Shown one piece after another: positions 7,479 through 14,543 of a stretch of DNA of 18,217 bases. How positions within the stretch are numbered: position 1 is the first letter of the stretch; every line of letters starts with the position of its first letter. The notes under the pieces were generated by a model. The model was not told the origin of the DNA and did not search any database. It saw only the letters and a program-made list of their open reading frames with translations. A program made the position numbers and the translations under genes. The stretch lies in contig JAITSI010000055.1 of assembly GCA_031287845.1 (NCBI GenBank), positions 1 to 18,217 of the forward strand. Reading direction: 5' to 3'. This DNA is from Puniceicoccales bacterium (GTDB lineage: Bacteria; Verrucomicrobiota; Verrucomicrobiia; Opitutales; JAIRLM01).

Positions 7479-8342
7479 TCACAGCGACGGCCCCCTCTCC
7501 AGGGAATTGGAGAAAGTCTTGGCGGGGAACAGGGCCGGGTGGCTTGCCTTCACGTTCCTCCACGCGGCGGTGAAGGTCTCGTTGGCACTCACCATGCGCT
7601 CGCCCACGAGCGCCAGCAGCCGCCGTTCCCCTGCTTTGCTTTCCCAGCGCCGGAAGCCGCCGGCCAGCTGGACGGAAAGTGCGCTCCGGCCCAGGATGCC
7701 GCCGGCCAGGCCCCGGGTGTTGGCGGCGATGGGCAGGGCCGGGCGGGCCAGGACGCCGGCAACGGGAATGCCGAAGCTGGGCAGCTCCTCCCGGCCATCG
7801 CCGCCGGCCCCATCCCCGGCTGGCTCCGCACCGAGCGCCAGCTCGGCGTTGGCAATGGCCTCGCCGGCGATGTTGGGGTGATTGGTCAGGCCAATGGACA
7901 CCAGCAATTTGGGCAAAAAGCGCCCGCCGCCGATGGGGTGCATCTCCCAGCGCGGGGAGAGGAACTGGAAGTGGGCATTGTCGAGCAGCTCCTGGCCCAG
8001 CTTGGACCAGCGGATGCGGACCCAGAGTCCATCGTCCCTGGCCTCGAGCTGCCTGACCCAGCCGTAGGCCCGCGTGTCCCCGTGGCCCACCAGGCCGCGG
8101 AAGTTGCCGTCGTCCGGGTGGCCGATGTAGACGGGAACCCCGCGGAAGCGGCGGGCCAGGCGCTGGCCCAGGGAGCGGAACTCGTCCGCCATGGCCTGGG
8201 CCGCCTCCCGGGTCACCACCTGCAGCCCCAGGCGGTGGGGATATTCGCCGTAGGACACCAGCTTGAACCAGGCACCGCCGCCCTCCAGGGGACAGGTGGC
8301 CGCGTCGAGGGATGCCGTCGTATCGGAATGGAATAGGCTCAT
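7479..8342 (-). CDS. Mu gpI-like head maturation protease/scaffold (287 aa)
   Basis: In Mu-like phages this protein cleaves head proteins during assembly, and its C-terminal part acts as scaffold. Visible signatures of the Mu I family are VPVYIGHPD (69-77), a GWVRQLEARDDGLW segment (about 94-107), F-x-SPRW (127-132) and SIGLTNHPNI (149-158). After about residue 160 the sequence becomes an Ala/Gly/Glu-rich linker and helical tail, as expected for scaffold. Length is shorter than Mu gpI (about 360). The start ATG has GGAGGA six bases upstream. It follows the portal gene directly, whereas Mu has gp30 and gpG in between, so those two head genes are absent here. Confidence 0.85.
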   Translation of the reverse strand: MSLFHSDTTASLDAATCPLEGGGAWFKLVSYGEYPHRLGLQVVTREAAQAMADEFRSLGQRLARRFRGVPVYIGHPDDGNFRGLVGHGDTRAYGWVRQLEARDDGLWVRIRWSKLGQELLDNAHFQFLSPRWEMHPIGGGRFLPKLLVSIGLTNHPNIAGEAIANAELALGAEPAGDGAGGDGREELPSFGIPVAGVLARPALPIAANTRGLAGGILGRSALSVQLAGGFRRWESKAGERRLLALVGERMVSANETFTAAWRNVKASHPALFPAKTFSNSLERGPSL

Positions 8343-8355
8343 GGCAGGTCCTCCA

Positions 8356-9606
8356 TCATCGGGTTGGGGAAGAAGCCGCTAGCACCTCATCGCCCTCCAG
8401 CGGCAGGCTGATGGCGAAGCGCTCCCGCAGATCTTTGAGGGGAATGGGCAGGCCCATGCGCGCCAGCCGTTCGCAGATCTCCAGCTCCTCCAGCGCGTTG
8501 CGCTCGGGGGCGGTGCGCAGGCGGACGTAGGCCCGCAGCGGGGCACCGGGGAAAAGATGGCCCAGCACGTGGCAATCGACCTGGGCGTTGAGGGTCTCGG
8601 AAATTGTGGCCGCGTCGTCGTTTTCCAGGATCAGGCGCCCGTCCCCCTGCAGCGAGGCGCCGACCCCGTTGCCCCGGGACAGGGTGGAGAGGTCGGAGCC
8701 GCACCAGAGGGCGGCGATGGCCCGGTCCATGCGCTCCACCAGCGCGGGATAGGGAAGCTCGCCCCGGGAGCTGAGGTCGATGGCCTGCAGGTCGCTGCCC
8801 GTGGACAGGAGCGCGTTGAATTCGGCGCCGAATGCCTCCACGGCCCGGCGGGCCATTTCCCAGTGGGGCGTCCCCGGCAGGGCATCGGTCACGCCCTTCA
8901 CCCCGGGCATGCCGTTGCGTTCGCAGTAGACCAGCCAGTCGCGCAGGGGCAGGTGCTTGAACAGGTAGGCGATGGAGCAGGCCTCCATCAGCCCGTCGCC
9001 CACCGTGACCATCCAGGCGCCGGGCTCCAGCTCCATGCCGTCCTCGGCGCGGTCGCCGGGGGAAAAGCGCAGGCGACCGCTCCGATTTTCGAAAAATTCC
9101 AGGGGAACGAAGCGGAATTCCGCGGATAGCAGCGCCTCGCCCACCCCTTCCAGCCGGCATTCGCCGTGCTCCCGGTAGACGATCTCGTGGACCGCGTACT
9201 TTTTCCCAACGGAATCCATCATCTGCTTGATGAGCAGGCGGAACCCGCCCCGCTCGTTGCCGTCCGCCGCGTTGACGCAGGTGAGGGAGTTGTAAAAAAA
9301 GCGCAGGGCCTCCTGCTGCGCCAGGGCCTCTTCGCCGCCGTCGACGGTGAGGACGTCCCAGGGCAGCCGCGCCACCGATTTTTTCCGCTTGGCCGCCACC
9401 CCCTGCAGCACGTCGTCGCGCCGCTCGATGGCCTCCCAGAGGAGGGCCGCTCCGCGCAGGTTGCCGCCGTGGAAGGCGTCCAGGTGGCGGGTGAGGGTTT
9501 CCGGCGTGAGGGAGCGGATGGGGTGAAAACCCCGCCGCCAGGAGGGCGCGCCGCGCAGCTGTTCCAATTCCGATGCGATTTTCATGGCTGTGGTGGAAAG
9601 GTTCAT
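8356..9606 (-). CDS. Portal protein, Mu gp29-like (DUF935, 416 aa)
   Basis: This is the dodecameric head entry channel for DNA. The pattern is that of Mu-type portals: HLDAFHGGNLRGAALLWEAIERRDDVLQGVAAKRKKSVARLPW-type opening (about 30-75), in which a helix leads to (A/S)-x-R-x-x-(A/S)-V-x-x-x-x-W. A central K-x-(L/M)PLRDWLVYCERNGMPG segment and E-F-NALLSTGSDLQAID follow, typical of DUF935. The ATG at 9606 is 2 bases after the terL stop; a second ATG six codons on is possible, and neither has a clear Shine-Dalgarno, suggesting coupled translation. The protein is somewhat shorter than Mu gp29 (about 510), so the C-terminal arm is reduced. The next gene, the protease, follows within 13 bases. 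Confidence 0.87.
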   Translation of the reverse strand: MNLSTTAMKIASELEQLRGAPSWRRGFHPIRSLTPETLTRHLDAFHGGNLRGAALLWEAIERRDDVLQGVAAKRKKSVARLPWDVLTVDGGEEALAQQEALRFFYNSLTCVNAADGNERGGFRLLIKQMMDSVGKKYAVHEIVYREHGECRLEGVGEALLSAEFRFVPLEFFENRSGRLRFSPGDRAEDGMELEPGAWMVTVGDGLMEACSIAYLFKHLPLRDWLVYCERNGMPGVKGVTDALPGTPHWEMARRAVEAFGAEFNALLSTGSDLQAIDLSSRGELPYPALVERMDRAIAALWCGSDLSTLSRGNGVGASLQGDGRLILENDDAATISETLNAQVDCHVLGHLFPGAPLRAYVRLRTAPERNALEELEICERLARMGLPIPLKDLRERFAISLPLEGDEVLAASSPTR

Positions 9607-9608
9607 GG

Positions 9609-10991
9609 CTAGAGGAGGATTTCCCGCCGGCTCCGCTCCAGGACCTGGAAGGCGGAGTGGCCGGTGCCGCCGGCCGGCTGGCCGGCGTGGAGGGCCAGGG
9701 CCAGGGCCCAAAATCGGTCGGCGTGGCCGTTGCGCCCGGCGCTGGCGGAGAAGCGCAGGTTACCGGCGGCGGTGAATTCCCGGCGGACGGCGTGCAAGTC
9801 GGCGCGGATGGAGTCGGCGGACGGGATGCGCACGCTCCTCCGCTCGAAGGCACGGCGGACGGAATAGGCCAGCGATTCCTTCACCGCGGCGGTGAAGGTC
9901 ACCCCCTCCACCCGGTGCCGGCCGAACTTTTCCACGGCCTGCTCCACGAACTGGCGGCCCAGGCCGCTGCGGTCGATGCAGACCCGGACAAGCCGGGGAA
10001 TGCGGAGGAATAGGGCCAGCGTGCGCTCCTGCTCGGAGAAGGGGCACTCCGCCAGGCACTCCACCCGCCGGGTCACCGCCACGTCGCCCACGGTCTCCAG
10101 GAGCCAGAACACGGTCAGGTCCCGCTCCCGGCCGATGTCCACGCCCAGAAAGCAGGAACCGGCCAGGGGAAATCCCTCGGCGCGGTAGGGCAGGGGAATT
10201 TCCCAGTGCTCCAGCGGAGAAAATTCGCAGGCCGTGATCAGATCCGTCGGCAGAAAGGCGCCGCGGTCGTCGAGCGGCTGGCACATGTACTCCTGCTGGA
10301 ATGTGGCCTCGTCGGGGCAGGTGGCCCGGACAAAGTCAAAGTAGCCGGCCTCGTCCAGGGAGCGGCGCGGATCGTCGGCGGGAAGCTTGGCCTGCAGCTT
10401 GCGCAAAAATCCCTGCTCGAGGGCGTCCTGCAAAGTGACCCGGTGCAGGGAAAATTGCTTGGGATTGTCGCCGAAGCGCACCTCCTGGACCAGCTGGTTG
10501 AAAAAGCTGAGCGAGCCCCGGTGCGTGGAGAGGATCTCAAGCTGCCCGCCCCAGGTGACGCCGGGGGCGGCGATGGAGTAGAGCAGCCGCGGGTCCGCGT
10601 GGAGGGCGAACTCGTCGAGGATGCGGTTGCCCCGCTTGCCGGCCTGGGCGTCCGGATGGGAGGAGAGGGAGTGGATGGCGGTCCCCGCGGCGAAGCAGAG
10701 GCCGAAGGAGGAGCTGCCGCCCGCCAGGACCCGGCCTCCCCAGGACCGCGCCGCGGACTCGAAGAGGGAGCCAAACAGGTGGCAGTCGGCGATGAAGAGC
10801 TTGGCCTGCAGCTCGTCCCGGGATGAGACCCAGCTATCCAGGCGATTGCCGGCCAGGGAGTGGGCGCGGACCAGCCGGTAGGCGGTGGCCCAGGACATGC
10901 CCACCTGGCGGGACTTTTCCAAAATCTTCAGCCGCGCGTTGTCCCGGATCCAGCGGGACTGGTAGGGGAGGAAGAATGGAGCCGCCGTCAT
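9609..10991 (-). CDS. terL: Terminase large subunit, Mu gp28-like (460 aa)
   Basis: This DNA-packaging motor ATPase and nuclease has an N-terminal Q-x-x-W-x-x-D segment (about 11-17), a Walker A-like KSRQVGMSW (26-34) and Walker B with catalytic acid RILDEF (123-128, D126-E127). The RNase H-like nuclease half shows GVDIGRERD (D285), CIDRSGLG (D340) and GHADRFWAL (D425), three spaced acids that fit the metal site. The start is the ATG at 10991, overlapping the upstream stop as ATGA; a longer in-frame extension covers that gene and is rejected. The K-S-R-Q-V-G variant is typical of Mu-like terminases. All catalytic positions look intact, so packaging activity is plausible. Confidence 0.92.
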   Translation of the reverse strand: MTAAPFFLPYQSRWIRDNARLKILEKSRQVGMSWATAYRLVRAHSLAGNRLDSWVSSRDELQAKLFIADCHLFGSLFESAARSWGGRVLAGGSSSFGLCFAAGTAIHSLSSHPDAQAGKRGNRILDEFALHADPRLLYSIAAPGVTWGGQLEILSTHRGSLSFFNQLVQEVRFGDNPKQFSLHRVTLQDALEQGFLRKLQAKLPADDPRRSLDEAGYFDFVRATCPDEATFQQEYMCQPLDDRGAFLPTDLITACEFSPLEHWEIPLPYRAEGFPLAGSCFLGVDIGRERDLTVFWLLETVGDVAVTRRVECLAECPFSEQERTLALFLRIPRLVRVCIDRSGLGRQFVEQAVEKFGRHRVEGVTFTAAVKESLAYSVRRAFERRSVRIPSADSIRADLHAVRREFTAAGNLRFSASAGRNGHADRFWALALALHAGQPAGGTGHSAFQVLERSRREILL

Positions 10992-11326
10992 AGTAGCTGC
11001 AGCCTTTCCTCCAGCTGGCGCAGGGCCGTTTCGCCGATTCCGGTGCCGGGGCCATTGGCCGTGCCGGGAGTGGGATCCAGCCGCCGGCGCAGCTCCTCCA
11101 CCTGCTGGCAACCGGCGATGAGCCGGTGCAGCACCGCCGTCGCCGTGTTCAGTGCCCCCAGGTCCTCCCCGCCGTCCCAGCGCCAAACCTGCTCCAGCAG
11201 ACAGCCCAGGGCACAGGCCAGCGACGCCTCCGCCAGATCGCCCAGGGGACAGGATTTTTTCAAAATGTGCCGCACCCGGCTCCGGGTCCGCGGGAAGTGG
11301 AGAAATTCGGGGCGTGGCCTACTCAC
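10988..11326 (-). CDS. Putative small terminase subunit (112 aa)
   Basis: This is assigned by position directly before terL and by size. The chosen GTG at 11326 overlaps the end of the upstream gene by 8 bases and has GGAGG five bases upstream; a longer ATG version to 11404 would lie deep in that gene. The protein has a basic N-terminus (PRTRSRVRHILKKSC), a helix with three Cys (LAEASLACALGCLLEQV) and a helical C-terminus ending in a Leu-rich segment (LRQLEERLQLL) that could mediate oligomers. A DNA-binding HTH is not obvious, so the small-terminase call is tentative. Its stop overlaps the terL start. Confidence 0.62.
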   Translation of the reverse strand: MSRPRPEFLHFPRTRSRVRHILKKSCPLGDLAEASLACALGCLLEQVWRWDGGEDLGALNTATAVLHRLIAGCQQVEELRRRLDPTPGTANGPGTGIGETALRQLEERLQLL

Positions 11327-11576
11327 CGTCCCCTCCCTTGAAAAAAAATTCCTCCCCCTCGGCGGCCGGCCGCAGCCGGTAGTAAAGGCCGGTCCCGTCC
11401 CCATCGGCCAGTTCCAACAGGCGCTTGCGGCGCAAATTGGCTAAAATTTCACGCAGCAGGGGTAGGGAAACGCGGTAGCCTTCCAGGGAAAGGGCGACCG
11501 CCAGCTGCCGCTCGGAGAGGGCCAGCGGATAGAGCGCGTGGCAGCGGCAAAGAATGGCGTAGGGGATGGACCTCAC
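11319..11576 (-). CDS. Small winged-helix-like protein in phage operon (85 aa)
   Basis: The pattern ALSERQLAVALSLEGYRVSLPLLREILANLRRKRLLEL followed by a GTGLYYRLRP hairpin is that of a winged-helix domain: helix, recognition helix, then a wing. It could be a DNA-binding partner of packaging or a Mu gp26/gp27-like product. The start is GTG at 11576, overlapping the stop of the small upstream ORF as GTGA, with GGGGAGG about 7 bases upstream. Longer in-frame versions start inside that ORF. The last residues include EEFFFKGGDG, with FFF coded across an eight-base run (11341-11348). Regulator versus packaging protein cannot be decided. Confidence 0.6.
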   Translation of the reverse strand: MRSIPYAILCRCHALYPLALSERQLAVALSLEGYRVSLPLLREILANLRRKRLLELADGDGTGLYYRLRPAAEGEEFFFKGGDGE

Positions 11577-11713
11577 GGCCGCCCTCCCCGCCGGCCCCGG
11601 CGCCGGCATCCGCCGTGGCTGGAAAAATTTTCCCCGGCCGCGGAATCGGGAAAATTGGCCCGCGCCGCCCGATCTTTTCCCGCGCCGCCGTTCCTAAAAT
11701 CCAGATCTTCCAT
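11573..11713 (-). CDS. Possible 46-codon leader ORF of the phage operon
   Basis: An ATG at 11713 opens a 46-residue frame that starts MEDLDFRNGGAGKD and ends in an Arg/Gly-rich tail; its TGA overlaps the GTG of the winged-helix-like gene. The overlap is the same coupling style used down the operon and is the main evidence. A TTG at 11721 opens a different, longer frame, rejected because it runs through the next gene. The protein is not recognised and may be only a leader for translational coupling. Confidence 0.35.
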   Translation of the reverse strand: MEDLDFRNGGAGKDRAARANFPDSAAGENFSSHGGCRRRGRRGGRP

Positions 11714-11757
11714 TGTGCCAACCGCCCCGACCCCCGCCCAAAGCGGTTGTCCTGGTC

Positions 11758-11786
11758 AGTTTAGCACGGAACGCGGAGGGTCCAAA
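11758..11786 (-). promoter_or_regulatory. Candidate promoter of the phage operon
   Basis: On the minus strand TTTGGA (11781-11786) and TAAACT (11758-11763) are separated by exactly 17 bases, about 45 bases before the first start at 11713. It lies between the HU terminator and the phage genes, which is where an operon promoter is needed. The boxes match the sigma-70 consensus only partly. Confidence 0.35.
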
Positions 11787-11887
11787 CGGCCGGTTGCCCC
11801 GGCGGGCTCCACTTGCTCCATTGGAACCGTTGGCGCGCCTCCTCCGCCGGCGGGCACCGGAACCGGACACGGCCCGGTCCGGCGGCG

Positions 11888-11919
11888 AAAAAATCCGGCG
11901 GCGCCGCGCGGGCGCGGCG
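11888..11919 (-). terminator. Intrinsic terminator after the HU/IHF gene
   Basis: On the minus strand a perfect 7-bp stem (CGCCGCG / CGCGGCG, 4-base loop, 11902-11919) is followed eight bases later by a run of six T (11888-11893). It lies about 40 bases after the HU stop and would separate HU transcription from the phage operon. The other bases of the gap 11714-11958 show only GC-rich sequence. Confidence 0.55.
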
Positions 11920-11958
11920 ACGGCCCCCCGCGGGACCGGGGAAATTCCCGGCCTCCGC

Positions 11959-12258
11959 CTAGGAGTGGGTCTTCACGTAGCGGCGCAGCTCCTTGCCCGC
12001 CCGGAATTTCACCACGCCCTGGGCCGGAATTTTGATGGGCTTCTCCGGATGGTTCGGATTGCGGCCCACCCGGGCCCGGCGCATCTGGATCTCGAAGACG
12101 CCGAAGTTGCGCAGCTCCACCTTTTTTCCCTTTTTCAGGGCCATGGAAATGCTATCCAGTACGCCCTGAACAATTTCTGCCACGTCGCGGCGCAGCATCT
12201 CCCCGCCATCGCTCAACTGCTGGACGATGTCCCTCTTGGTTAATTTTTGCGTGCTCAT
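11959..12258 (-). CDS. HU/IHF family DNA-bending protein (99 aa)
   Basis: This nucleoid protein bends DNA as a dimer. It has the family layout: two N-terminal helices (residues 6-42), VELRNFGVFEI (47-57), and the arm signature GRNP (65-68, with the intercalating Pro68) followed by PEKPIKIPA, then the C-terminal VVKFRAGKELR helix. Length is normal. The ATG at 12258 is chosen because MSTQKLTKRDIV matches HU/IHF N-termini; an upstream in-frame ATG at 12333 adds 25 unlike residues. It is divergent from the ClpX-like gene across an 83-bp spacer. HU and IHF cannot be separated with confidence, and a role in phage DNA packaging is only a possibility. Confidence 0.93.
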   Translation of the reverse strand: MSTQKLTKRDIVQQLSDGGEMLRRDVAEIVQGVLDSISMALKKGKKVELRNFGVFEIQMRRARVGRNPNHPEKPIKIPAQGVVKFRAGKELRRYVKTHS

Positions 12259-12341
12259 AGGAAAAGAGTTTACTCCCGCCAGTGATTCGGCAAGAAAGTG
12301 GTTGAGTTTGAAACGGTTTTCACCGAAGGACAAACAAAAAA
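12259..12341. promoter_or_regulatory. Divergent intergenic region between HU and ClpX-like genes
   Basis: This 83-bp, relatively AT-rich spacer must contain both promoters. On the plus strand AAGGA sits about 10 bases before the ClpX-like ATG. A TTGAGT (12302-12307) could be a -35 box for the plus strand, but no good -10 was found, so promoters are placed only by position. Confidence 0.4.
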
Positions 12342-13754
12342 ATGCAAATCGACGATGAGAATGATCCGGAAAGCCCTTCCGACACGCAGCTGCTAAAGGG
12401 CAAGCGGCGGCCTGGGAAGCGGGATGAGGGGGGGACGCGCCCCCCCGGCGACGAGCCTGGTAAAATTTTCGAAAATTTCCAGGAACAGCTCTCCAGCATC
12501 CTCTTCGGCGGCATCATCCCCCACAGCGGCTCCATCACCCTGCGCCGGGTGGACGGCCGCCGGGGGGCGGGCCAGGTGCCGGAGGGGGAACCCGGGGCGG
12601 AGGCGGAGGAGGAGGGGGAAGCGGAGGAAGAGGATGGGGCAAAGGTGGAGCACATCCGCTCCTTTTCCATGAAGCCGAAGGACATCCGCGATCACCTGCA
12701 GCGCTACGTCATCAAGCAGGAGGAGGCAAAGAAGGTGCTGGCCGTCACAATCTGCGACCACTACAACCACGTGCGCCACTGCCTGGACAACCCCGAAGCG
12801 CTGGCCCAGGACTACGGCAAGCCGAACGTGCTGCTCCTGGGACCCACCGGCGTCGGCAAGACCTACCTCATCCGCCACATCGCCCGGCTCCTCGGGGTCC
12901 CCTTCGTGAAGGCGGACGCCACGAAATTTTCCGAAACGGGCTACGTGGGCAACGACGTGGAGGACCTGGTGCGGGACCTGGTGCGCGTGGCCGACGGCAA
13001 CGTGAACCTGGCCCAGTACGGCATCGTCTTCATCGACGAGATCGACAAGATCGCCGCGGTGGGGGAGAATGGCCGGGACATTTCCGGCCGGGGCGTGCAG
13101 GTGAACCTGCTCAAGGTGATGGAGGACACGGAGATCAATTTGGTTGCCCCCAACGACATTGCCGCCCAGATGGGGGCAATGATGCACATCGGCAACCGCC
13201 GGCCGGGGAAGCGCACCGTCAGCACGCGCCACATCCTCTTCATCGTCAGCGGCGCCTTCGACCGGCTCGGGGACATCGTGCGCCGGCGCCTCGACGCCGG
13301 CACAATCGGCTTTGCCAGCCGCGGCAACGGCGTGGACAGCGGAGAATTTCTCCAGCTGGCGGCAACGGAGGACTTCATCCGCTTCGGCCTGGAGCCGGAG
13401 TTCGTGGGCCGTCTGCCCGTGCGCGTGGCCTGCGAGGCGCTGAAAAAAAAGGACCTGGCCCAGATTTTGACCGCATCGGAGGGCTCCATCCTGCGCCAGT
13501 ACGAGCAGGACTTCGCGGCCTACGGCATCGAGCTGCGCGTGGAGGCCGGCGCCATCGACGCCATCGCGGAGGCGGCGGAAAGGGAAAAAACGGGGGCCCG
13601 CGGACTCATGACCGTCCTGGAGCGGCTTTTCCGGGACTTCAAATTCTTTTTGCCGTCCAGCGCCGTGCGGACGGTGCAGGTGGACGCGGAGCTGGTGGCC
13701 GATCCCGCCGGCGCCCTGCGCCGGCTGCTGGGAGAGTCGGCCGATGGCCAGTGA
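12342..13754 (+). CDS. ClpX-like AAA+ unfoldase without zinc finger (470 aa)
   Basis: This is a ring ATPase that unfolds substrates, probably for ClpP. It has Walker A GPTGVGKT (167-174), pore loop GYVG (200-203), Walker B IVFIDEID (228-235), sensor/arginine-finger region LEPEFVGRLPV and sensor-2 TGARGL. IGF (322-324) is the loop that docks ClpX onto ClpP and is present. Instead of the usual four-Cys zinc domain, the first 120 residues hold a Pro/Gly-rich stretch and a long Glu/Asp run. The second pore loop of ClpX (RKH) is replaced by a GNRRPGKRT-type sequence. Together these suggest changed substrate or adaptor choice. The start ATG has AAGGA upstream. The 3' end overlaps the deaminase gene by 11 bases. 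It may be a second ClpX paralogue; HslU is excluded by the IGF loop. Confidence 0.9.
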   Translation: MQIDDENDPESPSDTQLLKGKRRPGKRDEGGTRPPGDEPGKIFENFQEQLSSILFGGIIPHSGSITLRRVDGRRGAGQVPEGEPGAEAEEEGEAEEEDGAKVEHIRSFSMKPKDIRDHLQRYVIKQEEAKKVLAVTICDHYNHVRHCLDNPEALAQDYGKPNVLLLGPTGVGKTYLIRHIARLLGVPFVKADATKFSETGYVGNDVEDLVRDLVRVADGNVNLAQYGIVFIDEIDKIAAVGENGRDISGRGVQVNLLKVMEDTEINLVAPNDIAAQMGAMMHIGNRRPGKRTVSTRHILFIVSGAFDRLGDIVRRRLDAGTIGFASRGNGVDSGEFLQLAATEDFIRFGLEPEFVGRLPVRVACEALKKKDLAQILTASEGSILRQYEQDFAAYGIELRVEAGAIDAIAEAAEREKTGARGLMTVLERLFRDFKFFLPSSAVRTVQVDAELVADPAGALRRLLGESADGQ

Positions 13755-14214
13755 CGTTTTCCAGGCGGTGGAGCTGGCCCCGGCGGCGACGGCCGGCCGG
13801 CCATCCTGGGAGGAGTACTTCATGGCCGTTGCCCTGCTCATCGCCACCCGCTCCCCCTGCGACCGGCTCCACGTGGGCTGCGTGCTGGTTTCCGGCGGCG
13901 CCAACGGCAACCGCATCGTCGCCTCCGGCTACAATGGCTTTCTGGCCGGCCTGCCCCACGAGTCCTGCATCCGGGAGGGCCACGAGCTGGCCACGGTCCA
14001 CGCAGAGCAGAATGCCATCGCCGACGCGGCCAAGCGCGGGGTGGCCGTCGCCGGCGCCCAGGCCTACGTGACCCACTATCCCTGCATCCACTGCGCCAAA
14101 ATTCTCCTCGCGGCGGGCATCGGCCGCATCTGCTACCGGGAAGACTACGCCAACGACCCGCTGGTGGAGCGCCTCTGCGCCCTGGCGGCCGTGCCCATCG
14201 TCGCCCTCCGCTAA
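13744..14214 (+). CDS. dCMP deaminase-family zinc deaminase (156 aa)
   Basis: Zinc-dependent deamination of dCMP to dUMP for dTMP supply is the expected reaction. The motif H-A-E at 86-88 (zinc ligand His86 and catalytic Glu88) and P-C-x-x-C (113-117, Cys114 and Cys117) are complete. SWEEYFMAVALLIATRSPCDRLHVGCVLV and GYNGFLAGLPHE are typical dCMP deaminase blocks. Length is normal. It begins 11 bases inside the ClpX-like gene, so the two are probably co-translated. Competence-type ComEB proteins share the family, so a role in late competence cannot be excluded. It does not belong to the injectisome by function, although only 55 bases separate it from sctS. Confidence 0.92.
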   Translation: MASDVFQAVELAPAATAGRPSWEEYFMAVALLIATRSPCDRLHVGCVLVSGGANGNRIVASGYNGFLAGLPHESCIREGHELATVHAEQNAIADAAKRGVAVAGAQAYVTHYPCIHCAKILLAAGIGRICYREDYANDPLVERLCALAAVPIVALR

Positions 14215-14269
14215 AATCCGATAAAAGGCATTGCCAGAAATCGGACGGCACTGCAAAATGGACCGGCGC

Positions 14270-14539
14270 ATGGAGCACAGCATCGTCCTAGATTTCAGCG
14301 TGAAGGCCATGGTCATGATCCTGATCCTATCCCTGCCATCCATCCTGGTGGCAACGGTGGTGGGATTGATGGTCAGCCTGCTCCAGGCATTGACCCAGAT
14401 CCAGGAGCAGACCCTCGGCTTCACCGTCAAACTCATTTCCGTGGTGATTGTCCTACTGGTCACGGCCCGCTGGATGGGGGCCGAGATCATGGGCTTCACC
14501 CGCTACGTCTTCTCCTACTTCCCGACCATGATCACCTAA
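14270..14539 (+). CDS. sctS: SctS, minor export-gate subunit of type III secretion (89 aa)
   Basis: SctS (FliQ homologue) joins SctR and SctT to form the export gate in the inner membrane. Two hydrophobic segments (about 13-36 and 50-72) enclose the family signature LTQIQEQTLGFTVK. Length from ATG 14270 (89 aa) equals the usual 85-90. ATG at 14258 would add four residues, and a TTG at 14231 gives 102 aa; the 14270 start best aligns with family starts of the type M-x-x-S-I-V. sctT begins 4 bases after the stop. sctR, often next to sctS, is replaced here by the deaminase gene. Flagellar FliQ is less likely, because the neighbouring sctT is of injectisome type. Confidence 0.92.
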   Translation: MEHSIVLDFSVKAMVMILILSLPSILVATVVGLMVSLLQALTQIQEQTLGFTVKLISVVIVLLVTARWMGAEIMGFTRYVFSYFPTMIT

Positions 14540-14543
14540 AGCC

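Noticed and set aside
11959..12333. Longer HU/IHF start at 12333
   Set aside because: It adds 25 residues unlike any HU/IHF protein and would use up nearly all of the divergent promoter region.
12393..13916. 507-codon open frame opposite the ClpX-like gene
   Set aside because: The plus strand has all AAA+ motifs. The antisense frame is low in complexity and is explained by high GC at third positions.
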